Source: Osedax frankpressi
Taxonomy: Eukaryota; Annelida; Polychaeta; Sabellida; Siboglinidae
Assembly: GCA_964035775.1 (NCBI GenBank)
Contig: OZ038314.1
Location: 36,058,095-36,122,094 of the forward strand
Direction of reading: 5' to 3'
Length of the DNA: 64,000 bases
Each line of letters begins with the position of its first letter. Positions within the stretch are counted from its first letter, which is position 1. The translations under genes were made by a program, and so were the position numbers. Below are positions 1-15,000 of the stretch, one piece after another. A model generated the notes under the pieces. The model searched no databases, had not been told where the DNA came from, and saw nothing but the letters and a program-made list of their open reading frames with translations.

Positions 1-3000
1 AACAACAATAATATGAATTATCTAAGAATTTTTCTAGATTATTAAATATTCCAGTATTTTCAATGATTTTAGTAGTTTGTATAGTAGTTTGTCTAGTAGT
101 AATTTCTGTAGAAAATATACCATCAGTTATATTCAAGAATAGATTTGTAGTTTTCATTCCGTACTCACAACAACAATAATATGAATTATCTAAGAATTTT
201 TCTAGATTATTAAATATTCCAGTATTTTCAATGATTTTAGTAGTTTGTCTAGTAGTTTGTCTAGTAGTAATTTCTGTTGAAAATATACCATCAGTTTTAT
301 TCAAGATTAGATTTGTAGTTTTCATCCCGTACTCACAACAACAATAATATGAATTATCTAAGAATTTTTCTAGATTATTAAATATTCCAGTATTTTCAAT
401 GATTTTAGTAGTTTGTCTAGTAGTAATTTCTGTAGAAAATATACCATCAGTTATATTCAAGAATAGATTTGTAGTTTTCATTCCGTACTCACAACAACAA
501 TAATATGAATTATCTAAGAATTTTTCTAGATTATTAAATATTCCAGTATTTTCAATGATTTTAGTAGTTTGTCTAGTAGTAATTTCAGTTGAATATATAT
601 CATCAGTCTTATTCAAGAATAGATTTGTAGTTTTCATCCCGTACTCACAACAACAATAATATGAATTATCTAAGAATTTTTCTAGATTATTAAATATTCC
701 AGTATTTTCAATGATTTTAGTAGTTTGTATAGTAGTTTGTCTAGTAGTAATTTCTGTAGAAAATATACCATCAGTTATATTCAAGAATAGATTTGTAGTT
801 TTCATTCCGTACTCACAACAACAATAATATGAATTATCTAAGAATTTTTCTAGATTATTAAATATTCCAGTATTTTCAATGATTTTAGTAGTGTGTCTAG
901 TAGTAATTTCAGTTGAATATATATCATCAGTCTTATTCAAGAATAGATTTGTAGTTTTCATCCCGTACTCACAACAACAATAATATGAATTATCTAAGAA
1001 TTTTTCTAGATTATTAAATATTCTAGTATTTTCAATGATTTTAGTAGTTTGTCTAGTAGTAATTTCAGTTGAATATATATCATCAGTCTTATTCAAGAAT
1101 AGATTTGTAGTTTTCATCCCGTACTCACAACAACAATAATATGAATTATCTAAGAATTTTTCTAGATTATTAAATATTCCAGTATTTTCAATGCTTTTAG
1201 TAGTTTGTATAGTAGTTTGTCTAGTAGTAATTTCTGTTGAAAATATACCATCAGTTTTATTCAAGATTAGATTTGTAGTTTTCATCCCGTACTCACAACA
1301 ACAATAATATGAATTATCTAAGAATTTTTCTAGATTATTAAATATTCCAGTATTTTCAATGATTTTAGTAGTTTGCATAGTAGTTTCTCTAGTAGTAATT
1401 TCTGTAGAAAATATACCATCAGTTATATTCAAGAATAGATTTGTAGTTTTCATTCCGTACTCACAACAACAATAATATGAATTATCTAAGAATTTTTCTA
1501 GATTATTAAATATTCTAGTATTTTCAATGATTTTAGTAGTTTGTCTAGTAGTAATTTCAGTTGAATATATATCATCGGTCTTATTCAAGATTAGATTTGT
1601 AGTTTTCATCCCGTACTCACAACAACAATAATATGAATTATCTAAGAATTTTTCTAGATTATTAAATATTCCAGTATTTTCAATGATTTTAGTAGTTTGT
1701 ATAGTAGTTTCTCTAGTAGTAATTTCTGTAGAAAATATACCATCAGTTATATTCAAGAATAGATTTGTAGTTTTCATTCCGTACTCACAACAACAATAAT
1801 ATGAATTATCTAAGAATTTTTCTAGATTATTAAATATTCTAGTATTTTCAATGATTTTAGTAGTTTGTCTAGAAGTAATTTCAGTTGAAAATATATCATC
1901 AGTCTTATTCAAGAATAGATTTGTAGTTTTAATTCTTTCATACTCACAACAACAAGAATATAATGTATCTAATAATGTCTCTAGATTTTTAAATATTCTA
2001 GTATTTTCAATGATTTTAGTAGTTTTTCTAGTAGTAATTTCAGTTGAATATATATCATCAGTCTTATTCAAGAATAGATTTGTAGTTTTCATCCCGTACT
2101 CACAACAACAATAATATGAATTATCTAAGAATTTTTCTAGATTATTAAATATTCCAGTATTTTCAATGATTTTAGTAGTTTGTATAGTAGTTTGTCTAGT
2201 AGTAATTTCTGTTGAAAATATACCATCAGTTTTATTCAAGATTAGATTTGTAGTTTTCATCCCGTACTCACAACAACAATAATATGAATTATCTAAGAAT
2301 TGTTCTAGATTATTAAATATTCCAGTATTTTCAATGATTTTAGTAGTTTGTATAGTAGTTTGTCTAGTAGTAATTTCTGTAGAAAATATACCATCAGTTA
2401 TATTCAAGAATAAATTTGTAGTTTTCATTCCGTACTCACAACAACAATAATATGAATTATCTAAGAATTTTTCTAGATTATTAAATATTTCAGTATTTTC
2501 AATGATTTTAGTAGTTTGTCTAGTAGTAATTTCAGTTGAATATATATCATCAGTCTTATTCAAGAATAGATTTGTAGTTTTCATCCCGTACTCACAACAA
2601 CAATAATATGAATTATCTAAGAATTTTTCTAGATTATTAAATATTCCAGTATTTTCAATGATTTTAGTAGTTTGTATAGTAGTTTGTCTAGTAGTAATTT
2701 CTGTTGAAAATATACCATCAGTTTTATTCAAGATTAGATTTGTAGTTTTCATCCCGTACTCACAACAACAATAATATGAATTATCTAAGAATTGTTCTAG
2801 ATTATTAAATATTCCAGTATTTTCAATGATTTTAGTAGTTTGTATAGTAGTTTGTCTAGTAGTAATTTCTGTAGAAAATATACCATCAGTTATATTCAAG
2901 AATAGATTTGTAGTTTTCATTCCGTACTCACAACAACAATAATATGAATTATCTAAGAATTTTTCTAGATTATTAAATATTTCAGTATTTTCAATGATTT

Positions 3001-6000
3001 TAGTAGTTTGTCTAGTAGTAATTTCAGTTGAATATATATCATCAGTCTTATTCAAGAATAGATTTGTAGTTTTCATCCCGTACTCACAACAACAATAATA
3101 TGAATTATCTAAGAATTTTTCTAGATTATTAAATATTCCAGTATTTTCAATGATTTTAGTAGTTTGTATAGTAGTTTGTCTAGTAGTAATTTCTGTTGAA
3201 TATATACCATCAGTCTTATTCAAGAATTGATTTGTAGTTTTCATCCCGTACTCACAACAACAATAATATGAATTATCTAAGAATTTTTCTAGATTATTAA
3301 ATATTCCAGTATTTTCAATGATTTTAGTAGTTTGTATAGTAGTTTGTCTAGTAGTAATTTCTGTTGAAAATATACCATCAGTTTTATTCAAGATTAGATT
3401 TGTAGTTTTCATCCCGTACTCACAACAACAATAATATGAATTATCTAAGAATTTTTCTAGATTATTAAATATTCCAGTATTTTCAATGATTTTAGTAGTT
3501 TGTATAGTAGTTTGTCTAGTAGTAATTTCTGTAGAAAATATACCATCAGTTATATTCATGAATAGATTTGTAGTTTTCATTCCGTACTCACAACAACAAT
3601 AATATGAATTATCTAAGAATTTTTCTAGATTATTAAATATTCCAGTATTTTCAAAGATTTTAGTAGTTTGTCTAGTAGTTTGTCTAGTAGTAATTTCTGT
3701 AGAAAATATACCATCAGTTATATTCAAGAATAGATTTGTAGTTTTCATTCCGTACTCACAACAACAATAATATGAATTATCTAAGAATTTTTCTAGATTA
3801 TTAAATATTCCAGTATTTTCAATGATTTTAGTAGTGTGTCTAGTAGTAATTTCAGTTGAATATATATCATCAGTCTTATTCAAGAATAGATTTGTAGTTT
3901 TCATCCCGTACTCACAACAACAATAATATGAATTATCTAAGAATTTTTCTAGATTATTAAATATTCTAGTATTTTCAATGATTTTAGTAGTTTGTCTAGT
4001 AGTAATTTCAGTTGAATATATATCATCAGTCTTATTCAAGAATAGATTTGTAGTTTTCATCCCGTACTCACAACAACAATAATATGAATTATCTAAGAAT
4101 TTTTCTAGATAATTATCTAAGAATTTTTCTAGATTATTAAATATTCCAGTATTTTCAATGATTTTAGTAGTTTGTATAGTAGTTTGTCTAGTAGTAATTT
4201 CTGTTGAAAATATACCATCAGTTTTATTCAAGATTAGATTTGTAGTTTTCATCCCGTACTCACAACAACAATAATATGAATTATCTAAGAATTTTTCTAG
4301 ATTATTAAATATTCCAGTATTTTCAATGATTTTAGTAGTTTGCATAGTAGTTTCTCTAGTAGTAATTTCTGTAGAAAATATACCATCAGTTATATTCAAG
4401 AATAGATTTGTAGTTTTCATTCCGTACTCACAACAACAATAATATGAATTATCTAAGAATTTTTCTAGATTATTAAATATTCTAGTATTTTCAATGATTT
4501 TAGTAGTTTGTCTAGTAGTAATTTCAGTTGAATATATATCATCGGTCTTATTCAAGATTAGATTTGTAGTTTTCATCCCGTACTCACAACAACAATAATA
4601 TGAATTATCTAAGAATTTTTCTAGATTATTAAATATTCCAGTATTTTCAATGATTTTAGTAGTTTGTATAGTAGTTTCTCTAGTAGTAATTTCTGTAGAA
4701 AATATACCATCAGTTATATTCAAGAATAGATTTGTAGTTTTCATTCCGTACTCACAACAACAATAATATGAATTATCTAAGAATTTTTCTAGATTATTAA
4801 ATATTCTAGTATTTTCAATGATTTTAGTAGTTTGTCTAGAAGTAATTTCAGTTGAAAATATATCATCAGTCTTATTCAAGAATAGATTTGTAGTTTTAAT
4901 TCTTTCATACTCACAACAACAAGAATATAATGTATCTAATAATGTCTCTAGATTTTTAAATATTCTAGTATTTTCAATGATTTTAGTAGTTTTTCTAGTA
5001 GTAATTTCAGTTGAATATATATCATCAGTCTTATTCAAGAGTAGATTTGTAGTTTTCATCCCGTACTCACAACAACAATAATATGAATTATCTAAGAATT
5101 TTTCTAGATTATTAAATATTCCAGTATTTTCAATGATTTTAGTAGTTTGTATAGTAGTTTGTCTAGTAGTAATTTCTGTTGAAAATATACCATCAGTTTT
5201 ATTCAAGATTAGATTTGTAGTTTTCATCCCGTACTCACAACAACAATAATATGAATTATCTAAGAATTGTTCTAGATTATTAAATATTCCAGTATTTTCA
5301 ATGATTTTAGTAGTTTGTATAGTAGTTTGTCTAGTAGTAATTTCTGTAGAAAATATACCATCAGTTATATTCAAGAATAAATTTGTAGTTTTCATTCCGT
5401 ACTCACAACAACAATAATATGAATTATCTAAGAATTTTTCTAGATTATTAAATATTTCAGTATTTTCAATGATTTTAGTAGTTTGTCTAGTAGTAATTTC
5501 AGTTGAATATATATCATCAGTCTTATTCAAGAATAGATTTGTAGTTTTCATCCCGTACTCACAACAACAATAATATGAATTATCTAAGAATTTTTCTAGA
5601 TTATTAAATATTCCAGTATTTTCAATGATTTTAGTAGTTTGTATAGTAGTTTGTCTAGTAGTAATTTCTGTTGAAAATATACCATCAGTTTTATTCAAGA
5701 TTAGATTTGTAGTTTTCATCCCGTACTCACAACAACAATAATATGAATTATCTAAGAATTGTTCTAGATTATTAAATATTCCAGTATTTTCAATGATTTT
5801 AGTAGTTTGTATAGTAGTTTGTCTAGTAGTAATTTCTGTAGAAAATATACCATCAGTTATATTCAAGAATAGATTTGTAGTTTTCATTCCGTACTCACAA
5901 CAACAATAATATGAATTATCTAAGAATTTTTCTAGATTATTAAATATTTCAGTATTTTCAATGATTTTAGTAGTTTGTCTAGTAGTAATTTCAGTTGAAT

Positions 6001-9000
6001 ATATATCATCAGTCTTATTCAAGAATAGATTTGTAGTTTTCATCCCGTACTCACAACAACAATAATATGAATTATCTAAGAATTTTTCTAGATTATTAAA
6101 TATTCCAGTATTTTCAATGATTTTAGTAGTTTGTATAGTAGTTTGTCTAGTAGTAATTTCTGTTGAAAATATACCATCAGTTTTATTCAAGATTAGATTT
6201 GTAGTTTTCATCCCGTACTCACAACAACAATAATATGAATTATCTAAGAATTTTTCTAGATTATTAAATATTCCAGTATTTTCAATGATTTTAGTAGTTT
6301 GTATAGTAGTTTGTCTAGTAGTAATTTCTGTAGAAAATATACCATCAGTTATATTCAAGAATAGATTTGTAGTTTTCATTCCGTACTCACAACAACAATA
6401 ATATGAATTATCTAAGAATTTTTCTAGATTATTAAATATTCCAGTATTTTCAATGATTTTAGTAGTTTGTCTAGTAGTAATTTCAGTTGAATATATATCA
6501 TCAGTCTTATTCAAGAATAGATTTGTAGTTTTCATCCCGTACTCACAACAACAATAATATGAATTATCTAAGAATTTTTCTAGATTATTAAATATTCCAG
6601 TATTTTCAATGATTTTAGTAGTTTGTATAGTAGTTTGTCTAGTAGTAATTTCTGTAGAAAATATACCATCAGTTATATTCAAGAATAGACTTGTAGTTTT
6701 CATTCCGTACTCACAACAACAATAATATGAATTATCTAAGAATTTTTCTAGATTATTAAATATTCCAGTATTTTCAATGATTTTAGTAGTTTGTCTAGTA
6801 GTAATTTCAGTTGAATATATATCATCAGTCTTATTCAAGAATAGATTTGTAGTTTTCATCCCGTACTCACAACAACAATAATATGAATTATCTAAGAATT
6901 TTTCTAGATTATTAAATATTCTAGTATTTTCAATGATTTTAGTAGTTTGTCTAGTAGTAATTTCAGTTGAATATATATCATCAGTTTTATTCAAGATTAG
7001 ATTTGTAGTTTTCATCCCGTACTCACAACAACAATAATATGAATTATCTAAGAATTTTTCTAGATTATTAAATATTCCAGTATTTTCAATGATTTTAGTA
7101 GTTTGCATAGTAGTTTCTCTAGTAGTAATTTCTGTAGAAAATATACCATCAGTTATATTCAAGAATAGATTTGTAGTTTTCATTCCGTACTCACAACAAC
7201 AATAATATGAATTATCTAAGAATTTTTCTAGATTATTAAATATTCTAGTATTTTCAATGATTTTAGTAGTTTGTCTAGTAGTAATTTCAGTTGAATATAT
7301 ATCATCGGTCTTATTCAAGATTAGATTTGTAGTTTTCATCCCGTACTCACAACAACAATAATATGAATTATCTAAGAATTTTTCTAGATTATTAAATATT
7401 CCAGTATTTTCAATGATTTTAGTAGTTTGTATAGTAGTTTCTCTAGTAGTAATTTCTGTAGAAAATATACCATCAGTTATATTCAAGAATAGATTTGTAG
7501 TTTTCATTCCGTACTCACAACAACAATAATATGAATTATCTAAGAATTTTTCTAGATTATTAAATATTCTAGTATTTTCAATGATTTTAGCAGTTTGTCT
7601 AGAAGTAATTTCAGTTGAAAATATATCATCAGTCTTATTCAAGAATAGATTTGTAGTTTTAATTCTTTCATACTCACAGCAACAAGAATATAATGTATCT
7701 AATAATGTCTCTAGATTTTTAAATATTCTAGTATTTTCAATGATTTTAGTAGTTTTTCTAGTAGTAATTTCAGTTGAATATATATCATCAGTCTTATTCA
7801 AGAATATATTTGTAGTTTTCATCCCGTACTCACAACAACAATAATATGAATTATCTAAGAATTTTTCTAGATTATTAAATATTCCAGTATTTTCAATGAT
7901 TTTAGTAGTTTGTATAGTAGTTTGTCTAGTAGTAATTTCTGTTGAAAATATACCATCAGTTTTATTCAAGATTAGATTTGTAGTTTTCATCCCGTACTCA
8001 CAACAACAATAATATGAATTATCTAAGAATTGTTCTAGATTATTAAATATTCCAGTATTTTCAATGATTTTAGTAGTTTGTATAGTAGTTTGTCTAGTAG
8101 TAATTTCTGTAGAAAATATACCATCAGTTATATTCAAGAATAAATTTGTAGTTTTCATTCCGTACTCACAACAACAATAATATGAATTATCTAAGAATTT
8201 TTCTAGATTATTAAATATTTCAGTATTTTCAATGATTTTAGTAGTTTGTCTAGTAGTAATTTCAGTTGAATATATATCATCAGTCTTATTCAAGAATAGA
8301 TTTGTAGTTTTCATCCCGTACTCACAACAACAATAATATGAATTATCTAAGAATTTTTCTAGATTATTAAATATTCCAGTATTTTCAATGATTTTAGTAG
8401 TTTGTCTAGTAGTAATTTCTGTTGAAAATATACCATCAGTTTTATTCAAGATTAGATTTGTAGTTTTCATCCCGTACTCACAACAACAATAATATGAATT
8501 ATCTAAGAATTTTTCTAGATTATTAAATATTCCAGTATTTTCAATGATTTTAGTAGTTTGTCTAGTAGTAATTTCAGTTGAATATATATCATCAGTCTTA
8601 TTCAAGAATAGATTTGTAGTTTTCATCCCGTACTCACAACAACAATAATATGAATTATCTAAGAATTTTTCTAGATTATTAAATATTCCAGTATTTTCAA
8701 TGATTTTAGTAGTTTGTATAGTAGTTTGTCTAGTAGTAATTTCTGTTGAAAATATACCATCAGTTTTATTCAAGATTAGATTTGTAGTTTTCATCCCGTA
8801 CTCACAACAACAATAATATGAATTATCTAAGAATTTTTCTAGATTATTAAATATTCCAGTATTTTCAATGATTTTAGTAGTTTGACTAGTAGTAATTTCA
8901 GTTGAATATATATCATCAGTCTTATTCAAGATTAGATTTGTAGTTTTCATCCCGTACTCACAACAACAATAATATGAATTATCTAAGAATTTTTCTAGAT

Positions 9001-12000
9001 TATTAAATATTCCAGTATTTTCAATGATTTTAGTAGTTTGTCTAGTAGTTTGTCTAGTAGTAATTTCTGTTGAAAATATACCATTAGTTTTATTCAAGAT
9101 TAGATTTGTAGTTTTCATCCCGTACTCACAACAACAATAATATGAATTATCTAAGAATTTTTCTAGATTATTAAATATTTCAGTATTTTCAATGATTTTA
9201 GTAGTTTGTATAGTAGTTTGTCTAGTAGTAATTTCTGTAGAAAATATACCATCAGTTATATTCAAGAATAGATTTGTAGTTTTCATTCCGTACTCACAAC
9301 AACAATAATATGAATTATCTAAGAATTTTTCTAGATTATTAAATATTCCAGTATTTTCAATGATTTTAGTAGTTTGTCTAGTAGTAATTTCAGTTGAATA
9401 TATATCATCAGTCTTATTCAAGAATAGATTTGTAGTTTTCATCCCGTACTCACAACAACAATAATATGAATTATCTAAGAATTTTTCTAGATTATTAAAT
9501 ATTCTAGTATTTTCAATGATTTTAGTAGTTTGTCTAGTAGTAATTTCAGTTGAATATATATCATCAGTCTTATTCAAGAATAGATTTGTAGTTTTCATCC
9601 CGTACTCACAACAACAATAATATGAATTATCTAAGAATTTTTCTAGATTATTAAATATTCCAGTATTTTCAATGATTTTAGTAGTTTGTATAGTAGTAAT
9701 TTCAGTTGAAAATATAACATCAGTCTTATTCAAGAATAGATTTGTAGTTTTAATAATCTCGTATTCACAACAACAAGAATATAAATTATCTAAGAATTTC
9801 TCTAGATTATTAAATATTACTGTATTTTCACTGGTTTTAGTCGTTCGTTTAGTAGTATGTCGTGTAGTAATTTCAGTTGAAAATATACCATCAGTATTAT
9901 TCAAGAATAGATTTGTAGTTTTAATTCTTTCATACTCACAACAACAAGAATATAATGTATCTAATAATTTCTCTAGATTATTAAATATTCTAGTATTTTC
10001 TATGATTTTAGTAGTTTGTATAGTAGTTTGTCTAGTAGTAATTTCTGTTGAATATATACCATCAGTCTTATTCAAGAATCGATTTGTAGTTTTCATCCCG
10101 TACTCACAACAACAATAATATGAATTATCTAAGAATTTTTCTAGATTATTAAATATTCCAGTATTTTCAATGATTTTAGTAGTTTGTATAGTAGTTTGTC
10201 TAGTAGTAATTTCTGTTGAAAATATACCATCAGTTTTATTCAAGATTAGATTTGTAGTTTTCATCCCGTACTCACAACAACAATAATATGAATTATCTAA
10301 GAATTTTTCTAGATTATTAAATATTCCAGTATTTTCAATGATTTTAGTAGTTTGTATAGTAGTTTGTCTAGTAGTAATTTCTGTTGAAAATATACCATCA
10401 GTTATATTCAAGAATAGATTTGTAGTTTTCATTCCGTACTCACAACAACAATAATATGAATTATCTAAGAATTTTTCTAGATTATTAAATATTTCAGTAT
10501 TTTCAATGATTTTAGTAGTTTGTCTAGTAGTAATTTCAGTTGAATATATAGCATCAGTCTTATTCAAGAATAGATTTGTAGTTTTCATCCCGTACTCACA
10601 ACAACAATAATATGAATTATCTAAGAATTGTTCTAGATTATTAAATATTCCAGTATTTTCAATGATTTTAGTAGTTTGTATAGTAGTTTGTCTAGTAGTA
10701 ATTTCTGTAGAAAATATACCATCAGTTATATTCAAGAATAGATTTGTAGTTTTCATTCCGTACTCACAACAACAATAATATAAATTATCTAAGAATTTTT
10801 CTAGATTATTAAATATTCCAGTATTTTCAATGATTTTAGTAGTTTGTCTAGTAGAAATTTCAGTTGAATATATATCATCAGTCTTATTCAAGAATAGATT
10901 TGTAGTTTTCATCCCGTACTCACAACAACAATAATATGAATTATCTAAGAATTTTTCTAGATTATTAAATATTCCAGTATTTTCAATGATTTTAGTAGTT
11001 TGTATAGTAGTTTGTCTAGTAGTAATTTCTGTTGAAAATATACCATCAGTTTTATTCAAGATTAGATTTGTAGTTTTCATCCCGTACTCACAACAACAAT
11101 AATATGAATTATCTAAGAATTTTTCTAGATTATTAAATATTCCAGTATTTTCAATGATTTTAGTAGTTTGTATAGTAGATTGTCTAGTAGTAATTTCTGT
11201 AGAAAATATACCATCAGTTATATTCAAGAATAGATTTGTAGTTTTCATTCCGTACTCACAACAACAATAATATGAATTATCTAAGAATTTTTCTAGATTA
11301 TTAAATATTCTAGTATTTTCAATGATTTTAGTAGTTTGTCTAGTAGTAATTTCAGTTGAATATATATCATCAGTCTTATTCAAGATTAGATTTGTAGTTT
11401 TCATCCCGTACTCACAACAACAATAATATGAATTATCTAAGAATTTTTCTAGATTATTAAATATTCCAGTATTTTCAATGATTTTAGTAGTTTGTATAGT
11501 AGTTTGTCTAGTAGTAATTTCTGTAGAAAATATACCATCAGTTATATTCAAGAATAGATTTGTAGTTTTCATTCCGTACTCACAACAACAATAATATGAA
11601 TTATCTAAGAATTTTTCTAGATTATTAAATATTCCAGTATTTTCAATGATTTTAGTAGTTTGTCTAGTAGTAATTTCAGTTGAATATATATCATCAGTCT
11701 TATTCAAGAATAGATTTGTAGTTTTCATCCCGTACTCACAACAACAATAATATGAATTATCTAAGAATTTTTCTAGATTATTAAATATTCCAGTATTTTC
11801 AATGATTTTAGTAGTTTGTATAGTAGTTTGTCTAGTAGTAATTTCTGTTGAAAATATACCATCAGTCATATTCAAGAATAGATTTGTAGTTTTCATTCCG
11901 TACTCACAACAACAATAATATGAATTATCTAAGAATATTTCCAGATTATTAAATATTCCAGTATTTTCAATGATTTTAGTAGTTTGTATAGTAGTTTGTC

Positions 12001-15000
12001 TAGTAGTAATTTCTGTAGAAAATATACCATCAGTTATATTCAAGAATAGATTTGTAGTTTTCATTCCGTACTCACAACAACAATAATATGAATTATCTAA
12101 GAATTTTTCTAGATTATTAAATATTCCAGTATTTTCAATGATTTTAGTAGTTTGTCTAGTAGTAATTTCAGTTGAATATATATCATCAGTCTTATTCAAG
12201 AATAGATTTGTAGTTTTCATCCCATACTCACAACAACAATAATATGAATTATCTAAGAATTTTTCTAGATTATTAAATATTCCAGTATTTTCAATGATTT
12301 TAGTAGTTTGTATAGTAGTTTGTCTAGTAGTAATTTCTGTTGAAAATATACCATCAGTTTTATTCAAGATTAGATTTGTAGTTTTCATCCCGTACGCACA
12401 ACAACAATTATATGAATTATCTAAGAATTTTTCTAGATTATTAAATATTCCAGTATTTTCAATGATTTTAGTAGTTTGTATAGTAGTTTGTCTAGTAGTA
12501 ATTTCTGTTGGAAATATACCATCAGTTTTATTCAAGATTAGATTTGTAGTTTTCATCCCGTACTCACAACAACAATAATATGAATTATCTAAGAATTTTT
12601 CTAGATTATTAAATATTCCAGTATTTTCAATGATTTTAGTAGTTTGTATAGTAGTTTGTCTAGTAGTAATTTCTGTAGAAAATATACCATCAGTTATATT
12701 CAAGAATAGATTTGTAGTTTTCATTCCGTACTCACAACAACAATAATATGAATTATCTAAGAATTTTTCTAGATTATTAAATATTCCAGTATTTTCAATG
12801 ATTTTAGTAGTTTGTCTAGTAGTAATTTCAGTTGAATATATATCATCAGTCTTATTCAAGAATAGATTTGTAGTTTTCATCCCGTACTCACAACAACAAT
12901 AATATGAATTATCTAAGAATTTTTCTAGATTATAAAATATTCCAGTATTTTCAATGATTTTAGTAGTTTGTATAGTAGTTTGTCTAGTAGTAATTTCTGT
13001 TGAAAATATACCATCAGTCATATTCAAGAATAGATTTGTAGTTTTCATTCCGTACTCACAACAACAATAATATGAATTATCTAAGAATATTTCTAGATTA
13101 TTAAATATTCCAGTATTTTCAATGATTTTAGTAGTTTGTATAGTAGTTTGTCTAGTAGTAATTTCTGTAGAAAATATACCATCAGTTATATTCAAGAATA
13201 GATTTGTAGTTTTCATTCCGTACTCACAACAACAATAATATGAATTATCTAAGAATTTTTCTAGATTATTAAATATTCCAGTATTTTCAATGATTTTAGT
13301 AGTTTGTCTAGTAGTAATTTCAGTTGAATATATATCATCAGTCTTATTCAAGAATAGATTTGTAGTTTTCATCCCATACTCACAACAACAATAATATGAA
13401 TTATCTAAGAATTTTTCTAGATTATTAAATATTCCAGTATTTTCAATGATTTTAGTAGTTTGTATAGTAGTTTGTCTAGTAGTAATTTCTGTTGAAAATA
13501 TACCATCAGTTTTATTCAAGATTAGATTTGTAGTTTTCATCCCGTACTCACAACAACAATTATATGAATTATCTAAGAATTTTTCTAGATTATTAAATAT
13601 TCCAGTATTTTCAATGATTTTAGTAGTTTGTATAGTAGTTTGTCTAGTAGTAATTTCTGTTGGAAATATACCATCAGTTTTATTCAAGATTAGATTTGTA
13701 GTTTTCATCCCGTACTCACAACAACAATAATATGAATTATCTAAGAATTTTTCTAGATTATTAAATATTCCAGTATTTTCAATGATTTTAGTGGTTTGTA
13801 TAGTAGTGTGTCTAGTAGTAAATTCTGTAGAAAATATACCATCAGTTATATTCAAGAATAGATTTGTAGTTTTCATCCCGTACTCACAACAACAATAATA
13901 TGAATTATCTAAGAATTTTTCTAGATTATTAAATATTCCAGTATTTTCAATGATTTTAGTAGTTTGTCTAGTAGTAATTTCAGTTGAATATATATCATCA
14001 GTCTTATTCAAGAATAGATTTGTAGTTTTCATCCCATACTCACAACAACAATAATATGAATTATCTAAGAATTTTTCTAGATTATTAAATATTCCAGTAT
14101 TTTCAATGATTTTAGTAGTTTGTATAGTAGTTTGTCTAGTAGTAATTTCTGTTGAAAATATACCATCAGTTTTATTCAAGATTAGATTTGTAGTTTTCAT
14201 CCCGTACTCACAACAACAATTATATGAATTATCTAAGAATTTTTCTAGATTATTAAATATTCCAGTATTTTCAATGATTTTAGTAGTTTGTATAGTAGTT
14301 TGTCTAGTAGTAATTTCTGTTGGAAATATACCATCAGTTTTATTCAAGATTAGATTTGTAGTTTTCATCCCGTACTCACAACAACAATAATATGAATTAT
14401 CTAAGAATTTTTCTAGATTATTAAATATTCCAGTATTTTCAATGATTTTAGTGGTTTGTATAGTAGTGTGTCTAGTAGTAAATTCTGTAGAAAATATACC
14501 ATCAGTTATATTCAAGAATAGATTTGTAGTTTTCATCCCGTACTCACAACAACAATAATATGAATTATCTAAGAATTTTTCTAGATTATTAAATATTCCA
14601 GTATTTTCAATGATTTTAGTAGTTTGTCTAGTAGTAATTTCAGTTGAATATATATCATCAGTCTTATTCAAGAATAGATTTGTAGTTTTCATCCCGTACT
14701 CACAACAACAATAATATGAATTATCTAAGAATTTTTCTAGATTATTAAATATTCTAGTATTTTCAATGATTTTAGTAGTTTGTCTAGTAGTAATTTCAGT
14801 TGAATATATATCATCAGTCTTATTCAAGGATAGATTTGTAGTTTTCATCCCGTACTCACAACAACAATAATATGAATTATCTAAGAATTTTTCTAGATTA
14901 TTTAATATTCCAGTATTTTCAATGATTTTAGTAGTTTGTATAGTAGTTTGTCTAGTAGTAATTTCTGTAGAAAATATACCATCAGTTATATTCATGAATA